Source: Cyanobium sp. Tous-M-B4 (GTDB lineage: Bacteria > Cyanobacteriota > Cyanobacteriia > PCC-6307 > Cyanobiaceae). From it: a stretch of 64,000 nucleotides of DNA. The position numbers and the translations under genes were made by a program. This document shows, one piece after another, positions 35,569 through 44,453 of the stretch. Numbering within the stretch: the stretch's first letter is position 1; each line of letters opens with the position of its first letter. Under the pieces are notes generated by a model that saw only the letters and a list, made by a program, of their open reading frames with translations, was not told the origin of the DNA and searched no databases. The DNA is taken from positions 24,842-88,841 of the forward strand of contig NZ_JAGQBA010000008.1 of the NCBI RefSeq assembly GCF_024345395.1, written 5' to 3'.

Positions 35569-38500
35569 CAATTCGGACCGGAAATGGTAGGAACAGCAAC
35601 GCTTCTGGATTCAGCTCCTCCACCGCCCTCACCAAACCAACGCGCCTCCAGCTGCTTAATCAGCACATAAAAAGGTGGCACCACTCCGAGCGACAGCACC
35701 GTGGCCACCAGCAGACCGCCGAAGATCACCGTGCCCAATGACTGCTGGCTGTTGGCACCGGCCGTGGTGGCCACCACCAAGGGCAGGAAGCCAGCCAACG
35801 AGGCAATGGCCGTCATCAGGATCGGCCGCATTCGGGATTCAGCAGCGGCCATAGCCGCCTCGACGACGCCCATGCCCTCCTCCAAATGCTGTTCGGCCAC
35901 CTCCACAATCAAGATGCCGTTCTTGGCCGCCAGACCGATCAGGGTCACTAGCCCCACCTGGGCATAGATGTTGAGATCGATCGAGCGCAAGGCCAGGAAC
36001 ACCAGGGCACCCAGCATGGCCAGAGGCACCGTCATCAGAATGATTACCGGCGTGACATAGCTCTCGTACTGGGCCGAAAGCACCAGATAAACGATCAGGA
36101 TGCCCAGACCAAATACCAACACGCTTGCGTTACCAGCAGAAAGCTGCAGCGAGGCCAGACCAGTGAATGCATAACCAATATTATTGAAATCGAGCCGCTT
36201 AAATATCTGCTGAATAGCCGTCAAGGCCTGGCCAGAGCTCTTGCCAACGGCCTCAGCACCCTGTACCAAAATAGTGCGGTAAAGGTTGTAGTGACTAATC
36301 ACCGGAGGTGCACTGGTGAGGTCCGACGAGGCAAACTCACTGACCTGCACTAGTTTGTTGTCGCGATTGCGCACGTAGTAACTGAGCACATCCTCAAGTG
36401 TGCTACGGCCGGATGCCTCTGACTGCACGTAGATATTGCGCACCTGGCCATTTTCGTAGGTCAAGCCTGAGTAGTTGCCACCTGCGAGCACGGCAATTGT
36501 CTGCATTGCCTGCTGAAAGTCGATGTTCAGTGCACCCATGATCGAGCGATCGATCTTGAGCCCAAAGGCTGGGGCGCTGGGGATGAACTGGGTGTAAAGG
36601 CTTGAAAACTGATCGGATGCAGTTCCAGCAGCTACAAGCTTTTGGGCTAATGCGTCGAGTTGGTTAAAGCTGTATGCGCCATTACTTAAGTCATTGAACT
36701 GAAAGTAGAAGCCACCCTGGGCCGAAAAACCAGGAATCGCCGGCGGCTGGGCTGCGACTACTAGACCACTACTAATCTTGGAAAGCTTGGCATTGAGTCG
36801 CTCCACAATTGCCGGAGCTTTCTGATCAGCTCCGCTGCGCTCCTCCAATGGCTTGAGGCCGAAGAAGAAAACACCCTGGTCTGGGCTGGAGCCGTTGAAG
36901 CCGTAGCCGCTAACCACCGAAGCTGCCGTGATGTCAGGCTCCTCCTTGAGCACCTTGGCGATCTCGAGACCGGTCTGCTGGGTAAGACTGAGGGAGGCAC
37001 CATTCTGTAGCTGGAAAATCCCCACCCCATATCCCTGATCTTCCTCCGGAATGAACGCCGAAGGCAGGGCGGAGAAGGCAAGAGCGGTCAGCACGATGCC
37101 GCCTGCCAGACCGGCGAAGACCAACTTGCGCTTGCGGATCAATACCTCCAGCAGACGGGCATAACGACCCTGCAGCCAGGCAAAAAAGCTGTTGAAACGC
37201 TCAAAAATTAGGCCAAGCCTGCTGCCGGCGATACCGAACAGCACCACCCCGAACACGTAAGCACCGACACCAAAGGATGCGGCGCTGAAGCGCCCGAAGG
37301 CCAGGCCCACCACCACACCACCGATGGTCCAACCCCAACCCTTGGGCTTTGGAGGCTGCTCCGACTTGAGGATCAGGGCCGACATCATTGGCGAGAAGGT
37401 CAGGGCATTGAAGGTGGAGATGGCGATCGAAAAGGCGATCGTGAGGGCGAATTGCTTGTAGATGATGCCAATACCACCCGGGTAAAAAGCTACTGGCACA
37501 AATACCGCCATCAGCACGAGCGATGTAGCGATCAGAGCACCAGTTAGCTCACCCATACAGGCCATTGCCGCCTTGCGTGGACTCATGCCACTTTCAAGAT
37601 TTTTAGAAACTGCCTCGATTACCACGATGGCGTCATCCACCACCAAGCCAGTGGCAAGCACCAAGCCCAGCAAGGTGAGCTGGTTTATGGAAAAGCCAAA
37701 AGCATTGATGAAGGCGAAAGTACCAATGAGTGAGATCGGGATCGCCAGGCTAGGCACCACAGTGGCTCGCCAATTCTGCAGAAACAGAAACAGAATCACA
37801 AGTACCAGCACAATTGCCAGGCCAAGGGCGTCGGTTACACCCTCAACCGCAGACTCAATAAACTGACCAATATTGTAAATCTGCTTAACCGCGATCCCCG
37901 GTGGAGCTGCCTGGGTAAATTGATCCATCACTGCCACCACAGCTTCTGATACATCCAGAGCGTTGCTCTCAGGGGTTTGGAACACCGCAACGGTGATAGA
38001 CGGAAACCCGTCGAAACTCACCGCCTGCTGAGCAAAGGTATTAAACCCATAGGTAGCCTGGCCCACATCGCGGAGTCGCAGCAAATTACCCTGGGGTGAC
38101 TTACCAACTATCAGGTCGTTAAGCTGATCTACCGACATCAAGTTGCCGTTGTCGGACACCAGGATCGGGTATGCGAACAGCTGATCTCCTCCTGCTGGCG
38201 GACCACCAATCAGGCCACCAATAGCGATGCTATTTTGACTCTTAACCGCACTGACGATTTGGTCGGCAGTCAGCTGGTTGGCAATGAGCTTGCTTGGATC
38301 AACAAACAGCCAGAAGGCGGGGTTACTACCTCCCAGCAGATTGACTTGAGCTACTCCGGGGACCCGCTCAAGCTGGTAGTAGAGCTGCTCATAAATCAAG
38401 CCATTGATATAGGAAGCATCAAATTGACCCTGGCTAGACGTGACCTGATAGGCAAGCAGAATCGAGGGTGTGCTCTGCATCACCGACACCCCAGTTGCCG

Positions 38501-38873
38501 AGACCTGTTGGGGCAACTGGGGCATGGCCAGGGAAACGCGGTTTTGAACGTTTACCTGGTCGATGTTGATATCAGTGCCTTCGTCAAAATAAACCTGAAT
38601 GATGCTCTGACCGGTGTTTGAACTAGTTGACGAGATGTAGGCAGCACCCGGCACGCCATTGATCTGCTGCTCGAGCGGGTTGGTAACTGCCTGTTCAGTA
38701 ACTATGGAATTAGCCCCGCCGTAATTGGACGTCACCTGAATAAGCGGTGGCGCAATATTCGGCAGGTTTTCAATTGGCAGACTGGGGATCGCAATGATTC
38801 CCATCAGCACGATCAGGATGCTGCAAACGGTCGTAAGAACAGGCCGCTTGATGAAATTATCGGAGAGTGACAT
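35568..38873 (-). CDS. RND efflux transporter (HAE1/AcrB type)
   Basis: 1101 residues. It starts MSLSDNFIKRPVLTTVCSIL, as in AcrB. Two membrane halves with large periplasmic loops; TM4 carries the proton-relay aspartates D413-D414 (TGLVVDDAIVVIEA), and TM10 has the conserved Lys in IGLAAKNGILIVEV. It would pump drugs or hydrophobic compounds out using the proton gradient. Between the halves (about 514-557) is an extra Gly/Phe-rich hydrophobic stretch, absent in E. coli AcrB, that could form two more helices. It follows an adaptor gene by 7 bp and overlaps a four-helix membrane protein gene at its end. No outer-membrane factor gene is adjacent. Lower GC than neighbours by eye. Confidence 0.93.
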   Translation of the reverse strand: MSLSDNFIKRPVLTTVCSILIVLMGIIAIPSLPIENLPNIAPPLIQVTSNYGGANSIVTEQAVTNPLEQQINGVPGAAYISSTSSNTGQSIIQVYFDEGTDINIDQVNVQNRVSLAMPQLPQQVSATGVSVMQSTPSILLAYQVTSSQGQFDASYINGLIYEQLYYQLERVPGVAQVNLLGGSNPAFWLFVDPSKLIANQLTADQIVSAVKSQNSIAIGGLIGGPPAGGDQLFAYPILVSDNGNLMSVDQLNDLIVGKSPQGNLLRLRDVGQATYGFNTFAQQAVSFDGFPSITVAVFQTPESNALDVSEAVVAVMDQFTQAAPPGIAVKQIYNIGQFIESAVEGVTDALGLAIVLVLVILFLFLQNWRATVVPSLAIPISLIGTFAFINAFGFSINQLTLLGLVLATGLVVDDAIVVIEAVSKNLESGMSPRKAAMACMGELTGALIATSLVLMAVFVPVAFYPGGIGIIYKQFALTIAFSIAISTFNALTFSPMMSALILKSEQPPKPKGWGWTIGGVVVGLAFGRFSAASFGVGAYVFGVVLFGIAGSRLGLIFERFNSFFAWLQGRYARLLEVLIRKRKLVFAGLAGGIVLTALAFSALPSAFIPEEDQGYGVGIFQLQNGASLSLTQQTGLEIAKVLKEEPDITAASVVSGYGFNGSSPDQGVFFFGLKPLEERSGADQKAPAIVERLNAKLSKISSGLVVAAQPPAIPGFSAQGGFYFQFNDLSNGAYSFNQLDALAQKLVAAGTASDQFSSLYTQFIPSAPAFGLKIDRSIMGALNIDFQQAMQTIAVLAGGNYSGLTYENGQVRNIYVQSEASGRSTLEDVLSYYVRNRDNKLVQVSEFASSDLTSAPPVISHYNLYRTILVQGAEAVGKSSGQALTAIQQIFKRLDFNNIGYAFTGLASLQLSAGNASVLVFGLGILIVYLVLSAQYESYVTPVIILMTVPLAMLGALVFLALRSIDLNIYAQVGLVTLIGLAAKNGILIVEVAEQHLEEGMGVVEAAMAAAESRMRPILMTAIASLAGFLPLVVATTAGANSQQSLGTVIFGGLLVATVLSLGVVPPFYVLIKQLEARWFGEGGGGAESRSVAVPTISGPN

Positions 38874-38880
38874 ATCTTTC

Positions 38881-40014
38881 TCAGTTGCTTCCGCTTGAGA
38901 GTTTCACCGGCATACCGGTACGCAACAGCGCCGTATTGGAAACCACAACCCTTTCTCCTTTCTGCAGGCCCGAGACCAGCGGGTAACGATTGCCCTCCAG
39001 CTCACCAAGCTGCACTGGGGTTTGCACCACGATCGGAGTAGCTGGCGGCAGGGCCTCAAGCTTCTGCTTCTGCGCCTCAGGGATTTGGGTGGAGGCGCGG
39101 ATCTTGGCGAGCACCTGGCTGAGTTGCAGCACCCGATAAACAAAAGGCTGTTGGGCCTGCATCATCACTGCCTGGACCGGCACGGAAAGCTGGCGGGTGT
39201 TGCCGGTGACAATCAGGTTGCGCACGTACTGACCTGTTTTGAGCTGGCCGCTTGGGTTAGGGAAGGAGGCCTTAACTAGCACCGTGTTTGGCGAAGAACT
39301 ACTACCGCTAACTCCGTAGTACGGAGAAATAAACACCACCTTCCCCGTCGCAGACAGGGGAGGGTTGCCCTGGGTCACCAGCTGCACGGTCTGGCCAAGC
39401 GCAACTCGCGATGAGCGGGTGGCGGGCACGTCCATCAGGGTCCAAAGACTTGAGTTATCGACAATGCCGGTGATCGCCTGTCCTTGGCGCACGTAATCAC
39501 CCAACTTCACCGTATCGAGATCGCCGATCTCACCACTGATCGGTGCCGTCACGAATTTGTAGCCCAAGGTGGCCGCATTGGCACGCACTTGGTCGCGGCT
39601 TTGAATTGCCTGGGTGACGTAGAAGTCGCGATCCTTGGTGGATACCGCTCCCTGCTCATTCAAAAAAATGTAACGCTCCGCATTAACCAGATTCTTACGG
39701 GCCTCGGCCTTGCTGGCATCCAGGTTTGCCGATTGCTGCACGTTGTCGAGCACCAAGATCGGCTGGCCCGCCTTCACCCGCTGGCCCTGGGTCGCCAGGA
39801 TCTTCACCACTCGCCCATCAACCTCGGGGCGCAGTGCCACATCACTGGTGGAGCTGAGCTGGCTGATCACCTCAATCGAGGGGCTGAAATCAGCCTCGCC
39901 GATGGTCTCGACCTGAACCACCAGCGGTGGCCGGGAGGCCTGTTTGGTGGCACACCCCCCTGCGCACAACAGGCCGATAAGAGAGGTGACCGCAACCGCT
40001 CTGTTCACATCCAC
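38881..40014 (-). CDS. RND periplasmic adaptor lipoprotein (MFP), second copy
   Basis: 377 residues. Lipobox near CAGGC at about residue 21, then the membrane-fusion-protein order. Lipoyl half RPEVDGRVVKILATQGQRVKAGQPILVLD is followed by a helical hairpin (~75-135), the second lipoyl half FVTAPISGEIGDLDTVKLGDYVRQGQAI, and beta-barrel and membrane-proximal domains ending GLQKGERVVVSNTALLRTGMPVKL. It joins the RND pump to an outer-membrane channel. It starts 18 bp after the stop of a related adaptor of the same length and ends 7 bp before the pump, so all three are one operon. Confidence 0.92.
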   Translation of the reverse strand: MDVNRAVAVTSLIGLLCAGGCATKQASRPPLVVQVETIGEADFSPSIEVISQLSSTSDVALRPEVDGRVVKILATQGQRVKAGQPILVLDNVQQSANLDASKAEARKNLVNAERYIFLNEQGAVSTKDRDFYVTQAIQSRDQVRANAATLGYKFVTAPISGEIGDLDTVKLGDYVRQGQAITGIVDNSSLWTLMDVPATRSSRVALGQTVQLVTQGNPPLSATGKVVFISPYYGVSGSSSSPNTVLVKASFPNPSGQLKTGQYVRNLIVTGNTRQLSVPVQAVMMQAQQPFVYRVLQLSQVLAKIRASTQIPEAQKQKLEALPPATPIVVQTPVQLGELEGNRYPLVSGLQKGERVVVSNTALLRTGMPVKLSSGSN

Positions 40015-40032
40015 TGAGCACCGAAGCGCAAG

Positions 40033-41166
40033 TTACCGGACCCCGGCCTTTTTGGCCTGCTTCGCAAGTTGCACAGGAGCACCGTGGCGCAGATTGAGCA
40101 GACCAGCGGTGATCACCCGATCACCACCCTGAACAGCACCCTGACCAATGCGCTGCAGTGGATAGAGGGTTCCCTGCAGATCACCCAGCTGCACCGGAGT
40201 TTGCAAGGCAAACAGGGTGCCGCTCGGCAACCGGCGCAGCTCGGCTATGGGGGCCTTGCCTGGCCGCTGCTCCAGCTCAGCCAAGCTGCCCACTAAATAG
40301 ATGAAGGGCTGTCCTGCCAACCGAGTCACCGCGGTGAAGGGAACGGCCAACTCCTGGCGCCGATCCAGCACCAGCCGCGTGCGACTGCGCTGGCCATTGC
40401 GCAGGCTGCCCCGCGGATTAGCAAACGACGCCTTCACCAGCAGCGTCTGAGTTGGAGCGCTCACCCCCGGATCCACCGAGATCACCGGGCCCTCCGCCAG
40501 GGGCTGGGAGCTGGAGGCGGCCAGCAGCAGCACCCGCTGGCCCGGCCGAACACGATCGGCATAGGTGGCAGGTATGTCTATGCGGGCCAAGAGATTGTCG
40601 TTGCGGATCAAGCGGGTAATCGGCACGCCCGCAGCAATCACATCGCCCTGCTTGACGCGCAAATCCGCCACCGTGCCGCTGATCGGCGCCCGCAAATCCT
40701 TGAAGGCGAGGTCGGCCTCCTTGGCTACCAGGGCTTCGCGGGCAGCGATGTAGGCCTGGCGAAATTCATCCCGCTGCAGGGCACTGGCTGCACCCTGGCG
40801 AGCCAGATCCTGATATCGCTGGTAATTGAGGCGGTTGGTCTGCATCTGAGCGCGCAGGCTGGCCACCTCGGCCCTGAGCTGGGCCTGATCGAGCACCAGC
40901 AGCAGCTGCCCCTGGCGCACCCGATCTCCTTGAGCCACCAACAATCGCTGAATGCGGCCCCCCGCCTGGGCCGCCAGATCCACCTCCTCCTCAGCCTCCA
41001 GGGTGCTCACGGTGTCAAAACTGGCTTGAAATTCGGCAGTTTCCAGGCGCTGGCTCTGCACCACAGGTATCCGGGAGGCTGGCTGGCGGCCCTGCTGACA
41101 GCCCACAACCAGGGCAGAGGCCATCGCCGTGAAAAGCAAAAACTGGGAAGCAACAGGGCGGTGCAT
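40033..41166 (-). CDS. RND periplasmic adaptor lipoprotein (MFP), first copy
   Basis: 377 residues, the same length and plan as the next gene. Signal with lipobox LVVGC, lipoyl half AAQAGGRIQRLLVAQGDRVRQGQLLLVLD, helical hairpin with Gln/Arg-rich repeats (~75-135), FKDLRAPISGTVADLRVKQGDVIAAG, and a C-terminal GDLQGTLYPLQRIGQGAVQGGDRVITAGLLNLRHGAPV. The two adaptors are clearly homologous but well diverged, pointing to an old duplication or assembly of a heteromeric adaptor. It is the first gene of the pump operon, 56 bp from the divergent rarA fusion gene. Confidence 0.92.
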   Translation of the reverse strand: MHRPVASQFLLFTAMASALVVGCQQGRQPASRIPVVQSQRLETAEFQASFDTVSTLEAEEEVDLAAQAGGRIQRLLVAQGDRVRQGQLLLVLDQAQLRAEVASLRAQMQTNRLNYQRYQDLARQGAASALQRDEFRQAYIAAREALVAKEADLAFKDLRAPISGTVADLRVKQGDVIAAGVPITRLIRNDNLLARIDIPATYADRVRPGQRVLLLAASSSQPLAEGPVISVDPGVSAPTQTLLVKASFANPRGSLRNGQRSRTRLVLDRRQELAVPFTAVTRLAGQPFIYLVGSLAELEQRPGKAPIAELRRLPSGTLFALQTPVQLGDLQGTLYPLQRIGQGAVQGGDRVITAGLLNLRHGAPVQLAKQAKKAGVR

Positions 41167-41222
41167 GGAAGTGATGGTGGCTCGGGCGCGCCGCGTGGCC
41201 GGAGCGTATCGCCGGCGGGCCG

Positions 41223-43520
41223 ATGATGGACTCAGAACGGCGCTGCGGCGACCTCGTGAGCGACCTGTTCAGCCATCAACGCGACATCACCCTGGCCCGG
41301 GTCGCGCCCCTGGCCGACAGGCTGAGGCCCCGCAGCCTTGATGACTTCGTCGGTCAGGAGTCGATCCTCGGCGTAGGGCGCCTGCTACGCCGCGCCATCG
41401 CCGCAGATCGAGTCGGCAACCTGATCCTGCACGGCCCGCCGGGGGTGGGCAAAACCACCCTGGCCCGGATCATTGCTGGCAGCACCAGGGCCCACTTCAG
41501 CAGCCTCAATGCCGTACTTGCCGGCGTCAAGGATCTGCGGGCCGAGGTGGACGCGGCCCAGCAGCGCCTGGCGCACCATGGCCTGCGCACCACCCTGTTC
41601 ATCGACGAGGTGCACCGTTTCAACAGTGCTCAACAAGATGCCCTGCTGCCCTGGGTAGAAAACGGCACGGTGAATCTGATCGGAGCCACCACCGAAAACC
41701 CCTTTTTCGAGGTGAACAAAGCCCTGGTAAGCCGTTCGCGATTGTTTCGCCTGCAACCGCTTGAGCCAGCACACCTGCGCCAGCTGCTGGAGCGGGCCCT
41801 GCGGGATCCGGAAGTGGGCTACGGCGGACGCTCGATTGACTTAGCCGCAGCAGCGGCCGACCACCTGGTTGATGTGGCCGGGGGCGATGCCCGCAGCCTG
41901 CTGAATGCCCTGGAGCTGGCGGTGGAGACCACTCCTCCCGGCGCTGATGGCTCGATCAGGATCGATCTGAGCATCGCCGAGGAGTCGATTCAGCAGCGGG
42001 CGGTGCTCTACGACAAGCAGGGGGATGCCCACTTCGACACGATCAGCGCCTTCATCAAATCCTTGCGCGGTTCCGATCCAGATGCGGCCCTTTTCTGGTT
42101 GGCCCGCATGGTGGAGGCGGGCGAAAATCCTCGCTTTATCTTCCGGCGCATGTTGATCGCTGCCGGGGAAGACATCGGCTTAGCCGATCCCCAGGCCGTG
42201 GTGGTAGTGGAAGCCTGCGCGGCCAGCTTCGAGCGAGTGGGATTGCCAGAGGGGCTTTACCCACTGGCCCAGGCAGCTCTCTATTTGGCGGGAGCGGAGA
42301 AGAGCAACAGCGTGCTGGGTTTCTTCGATGCCCTCAAAAGCGTGCGCAGCGCCAACCGCCAGCAGGTGCCCGCCCACCTGCGCGACGCCAACCGTGATGG
42401 CCAGGCTTTTGGCGATGGAGTGGGCTACCGCTACCCCCATGCCTACGCCGAGCACTGGGTAGCCCAGCAGTATTTGCCTGGCGCACTTCAAGGTGAGATC
42501 TTCTGGCAACCGGGCAGCCTGGGCTGGGAGGGCCAGAGGCGCGAGCGCCTGCAACAGCGGCGAGCCGCCCAGCTGGCAGCTGCCGCCGAGATGGCGGCGG
42601 ATCAGGGCGACGTGCTTAGCAGCAGTCCGGAGGATCCCCAGCTGGAGCGCTGGCTGCAGCGGCAAGCCGCCGCCGAGGGAGAACGACTCGACACTCTGAG
42701 ACGTCGGTTCTGGGATGGGGTGGGCTGGCGGCGCCACGACCGGGTGCTGGTGCTGGAAGCGAGGTCGTTGCTATGGGCCCTAGATCCCCTGGCCGCTACG
42801 CCCGAGGGCGGGGTAGTGATCACCGTGGCCCAGGCCTCCGACCTGGAGCGGCTGCAGGCCCAGCTAAAGGTGCTCGAAAGCCTGCGCCAACCCCAGCTGC
42901 TGCTGGTGCCTCCCCAAACCCCTACCGCCCTTAGCTCCCAGCTCGAACCGCAACTCGCACTTGACTCCGGGGCCCGCTTCGACTGGGTGATAGCGCGGCA
43001 ACCCTGGCAGGGCCTCAGCGCCGAACAACTCGAGGCCTGGATCGGCCAGGCAGGCGCGCTGCTGGGCCACACCGGCCAATGGCGCCTGCTGTTCAGCACT
43101 CCCCAACTCGGACCAGCAGCAGGCCTGCGGGCCCTGATCGGCACGGCAGAAACATCCCTACAAACCCTGCTGGAGGAGCTAACCCACCTGGAGGGGCAGC
43201 GACTGATCCAGGCCCAGAGCACCGGCCTAATCAGCCAACGCAGCTTGATCGCCGCTGGATGGCAAGTGCAACAGGAGCAGTGGCAGGAATCACTCCAACT
43301 CGAGCTGACGGCCGAGCTGATCGAACGCTGGCTAGCACCGGCCAGCCCCTATCTCGAAGCGATGGCCGCACTCCGGGGCAAGCCCCTAGCCAGTGATGCC
43401 GTGCAAAGTCTCCAAGAGGCGTTCAGCCGTCTGCTGGGCCAGCCCCTGCCCCAGACCCTTGAGCACACCTTGGTACGGGCAAGACGAGTGGACGCACTGC
43501 AAACACTCCACAACCCATGA
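41223..43520 (+). CDS. rarA: RarA/MgsA replication-recombination ATPase fused to a C-terminal domain
   Basis: 765 residues. Residues ~1-440 are the RarA/WRNIP1 family: LADRLRPRSLDDFVGQESIL, Walker A HGPPGVGKTTLARII, Walker B FIDEVHRFNSAQQDALLP, sensor GATTENPFFEVNKAL, then the tetramerisation part with SAFIKSLRGSDPDAALFWLARM. RarA acts at stalled forks and gaps. Residues ~480-765 add a second domain (RRRFWDGVGWRRHDRVLVLEARSLLWALDPL, VITVAQASDLERL, FDWVIARQPWQGL) that looks like a nucleotide- or SAM-binding fold without clear catalytic motifs. This fusion is known from cyanobacteria. A terminator follows directly. Confidence 0.93.
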   Translation: MMDSERRCGDLVSDLFSHQRDITLARVAPLADRLRPRSLDDFVGQESILGVGRLLRRAIAADRVGNLILHGPPGVGKTTLARIIAGSTRAHFSSLNAVLAGVKDLRAEVDAAQQRLAHHGLRTTLFIDEVHRFNSAQQDALLPWVENGTVNLIGATTENPFFEVNKALVSRSRLFRLQPLEPAHLRQLLERALRDPEVGYGGRSIDLAAAAADHLVDVAGGDARSLLNALELAVETTPPGADGSIRIDLSIAEESIQQRAVLYDKQGDAHFDTISAFIKSLRGSDPDAALFWLARMVEAGENPRFIFRRMLIAAGEDIGLADPQAVVVVEACAASFERVGLPEGLYPLAQAALYLAGAEKSNSVLGFFDALKSVRSANRQQVPAHLRDANRDGQAFGDGVGYRYPHAYAEHWVAQQYLPGALQGEIFWQPGSLGWEGQRRERLQQRRAAQLAAAAEMAADQGDVLSSSPEDPQLERWLQRQAAAEGERLDTLRRRFWDGVGWRRHDRVLVLEARSLLWALDPLAATPEGGVVITVAQASDLERLQAQLKVLESLRQPQLLLVPPQTPTALSSQLEPQLALDSGARFDWVIARQPWQGLSAEQLEAWIGQAGALLGHTGQWRLLFSTPQLGPAAGLRALIGTAETSLQTLLEELTHLEGQRLIQAQSTGLISQRSLIAAGWQVQQEQWQESLQLELTAELIERWLAPASPYLEAMAALRGKPLASDAVQSLQEAFSRLLGQPLPQTLEHTLVRARRVDALQTLHNP

Positions 43521-43545
43521 AAAAAGCCCCGGCGCTAGCCGGGGC
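43521..43545 (-). terminator. Hairpin terminator between rarA and the DUF1400-like gene
   Basis: Arms GCCCCGGC (43526-43533) and GCCGGGGC (43538-43545) with a 4-base loop, bordered on the left by AAAAAA. On the minus strand this is stem-loop followed by a T run, terminating the gene at 43610-44293. It could also stop rarA transcripts weakly. Confidence 0.85.
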
Positions 43546-43609
43546 ATCTGGGGTGGCGATTCGCCTAAGGCGAGCCGAACACCAAGGCCATGCTCTCCAA
43601 AGGCCAGGC

Positions 43610-44293
43610 TCACCAGAGGCCGCGGATGGCCTCAGATTCAACTTGCTGAACCGGAGCAGGGGCCATTGTGCGCACTTCAGCCACGGCATCGGCCATCTGG
43701 TTGGCCTGAATGCAGGCCGGCAGAAACACGTACCAGGAGAGCAGGGAGGTGCACTGGGCGTCACCTTGGCAACGACCTTCAGCGCAGACGTTCTGGGCAC
43801 CGGTGTAGGTGTTGCAGAAGTCGGCCAGGCGCATGTCGGTAGGCAAGGCATTCATGATGCCGGCCGAGGAGATCTGGCCGTCACGGGCATCGGCCACGAT
43901 CGCCGAGCGCAGAGCCTGCACCGCAAAGGTGTTCATGCTCCAGTAGGGGAAGTAGCTGGTGGTTTGGTTCTTGAGGAACTTCACACCGGCATCCGAGTAG
44001 AGGAAGCGGGAGACGCCAACCAAGTCCACGTTGTAGGTCTTGTTCATGCCTTCACGCACCTCGGCAGCGGTCCAGCCGGAACGGCTAAGGCCCCCTTCCA
44101 GGCCCCGATCGGTGACTTCACCAGACTGCAGGAATGTATTAAAGGCGTCCTGGTTGGTGGACCACACGGCGCCGCCGGTGTTCCAACGAACGGGGAGATT
44201 GTTGTCGACTGCGGCAGACGCTGGCAGCGCCACCGCCGATAGGGCCGTACCCACAAAAAGGCCGGCCAGCAAACGTTTGATCACGATAAACAT
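43610..44293 (-). CDS. Exported DUF1400-like protein
   Basis: 227 residues. Signal peptide KRLLAGLFVGTALSAVALPASAA, cleaved near residue 28. The mature protein contains WSTNQDAFNTFLQSGEVTDRG, EVREGMNKTYNVDLVGVSRFLYSDAGVKFLKNQ and ALRSAIVADARDG, the pattern found as DUF1400 in front of cyanobacterial alpha/beta hydrolases. Here it stands alone with no hydrolase domain. Cysteines in CNTYTGAQNVCAEGRCQGDAQC could form disulfides. Function unknown. It has its own terminator and a 160-bp upstream gap, so it is probably monocistronic. Confidence 0.75.
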   Translation of the reverse strand: MFIVIKRLLAGLFVGTALSAVALPASAAVDNNLPVRWNTGGAVWSTNQDAFNTFLQSGEVTDRGLEGGLSRSGWTAAEVREGMNKTYNVDLVGVSRFLYSDAGVKFLKNQTTSYFPYWSMNTFAVQALRSAIVADARDGQISSAGIMNALPTDMRLADFCNTYTGAQNVCAEGRCQGDAQCTSLLSWYVFLPACIQANQMADAVAEVRTMAPAPVQQVESEAIRGLW

Positions 44294-44453
44294 GGCATCA
44301 GTTCATTTCGAACGTAGCCATGCCATGCGGCGTGTCACCAAAGAGGTAAGTCTGCAGGGAACATCGACACAGAAACAAAAGGTTTTTGCTGTATTTCAGG
44401 AGCAAATCTGCGTTTTTAGAATGATCATGCGCCATTTGGGCCCCGTTCTTTCT

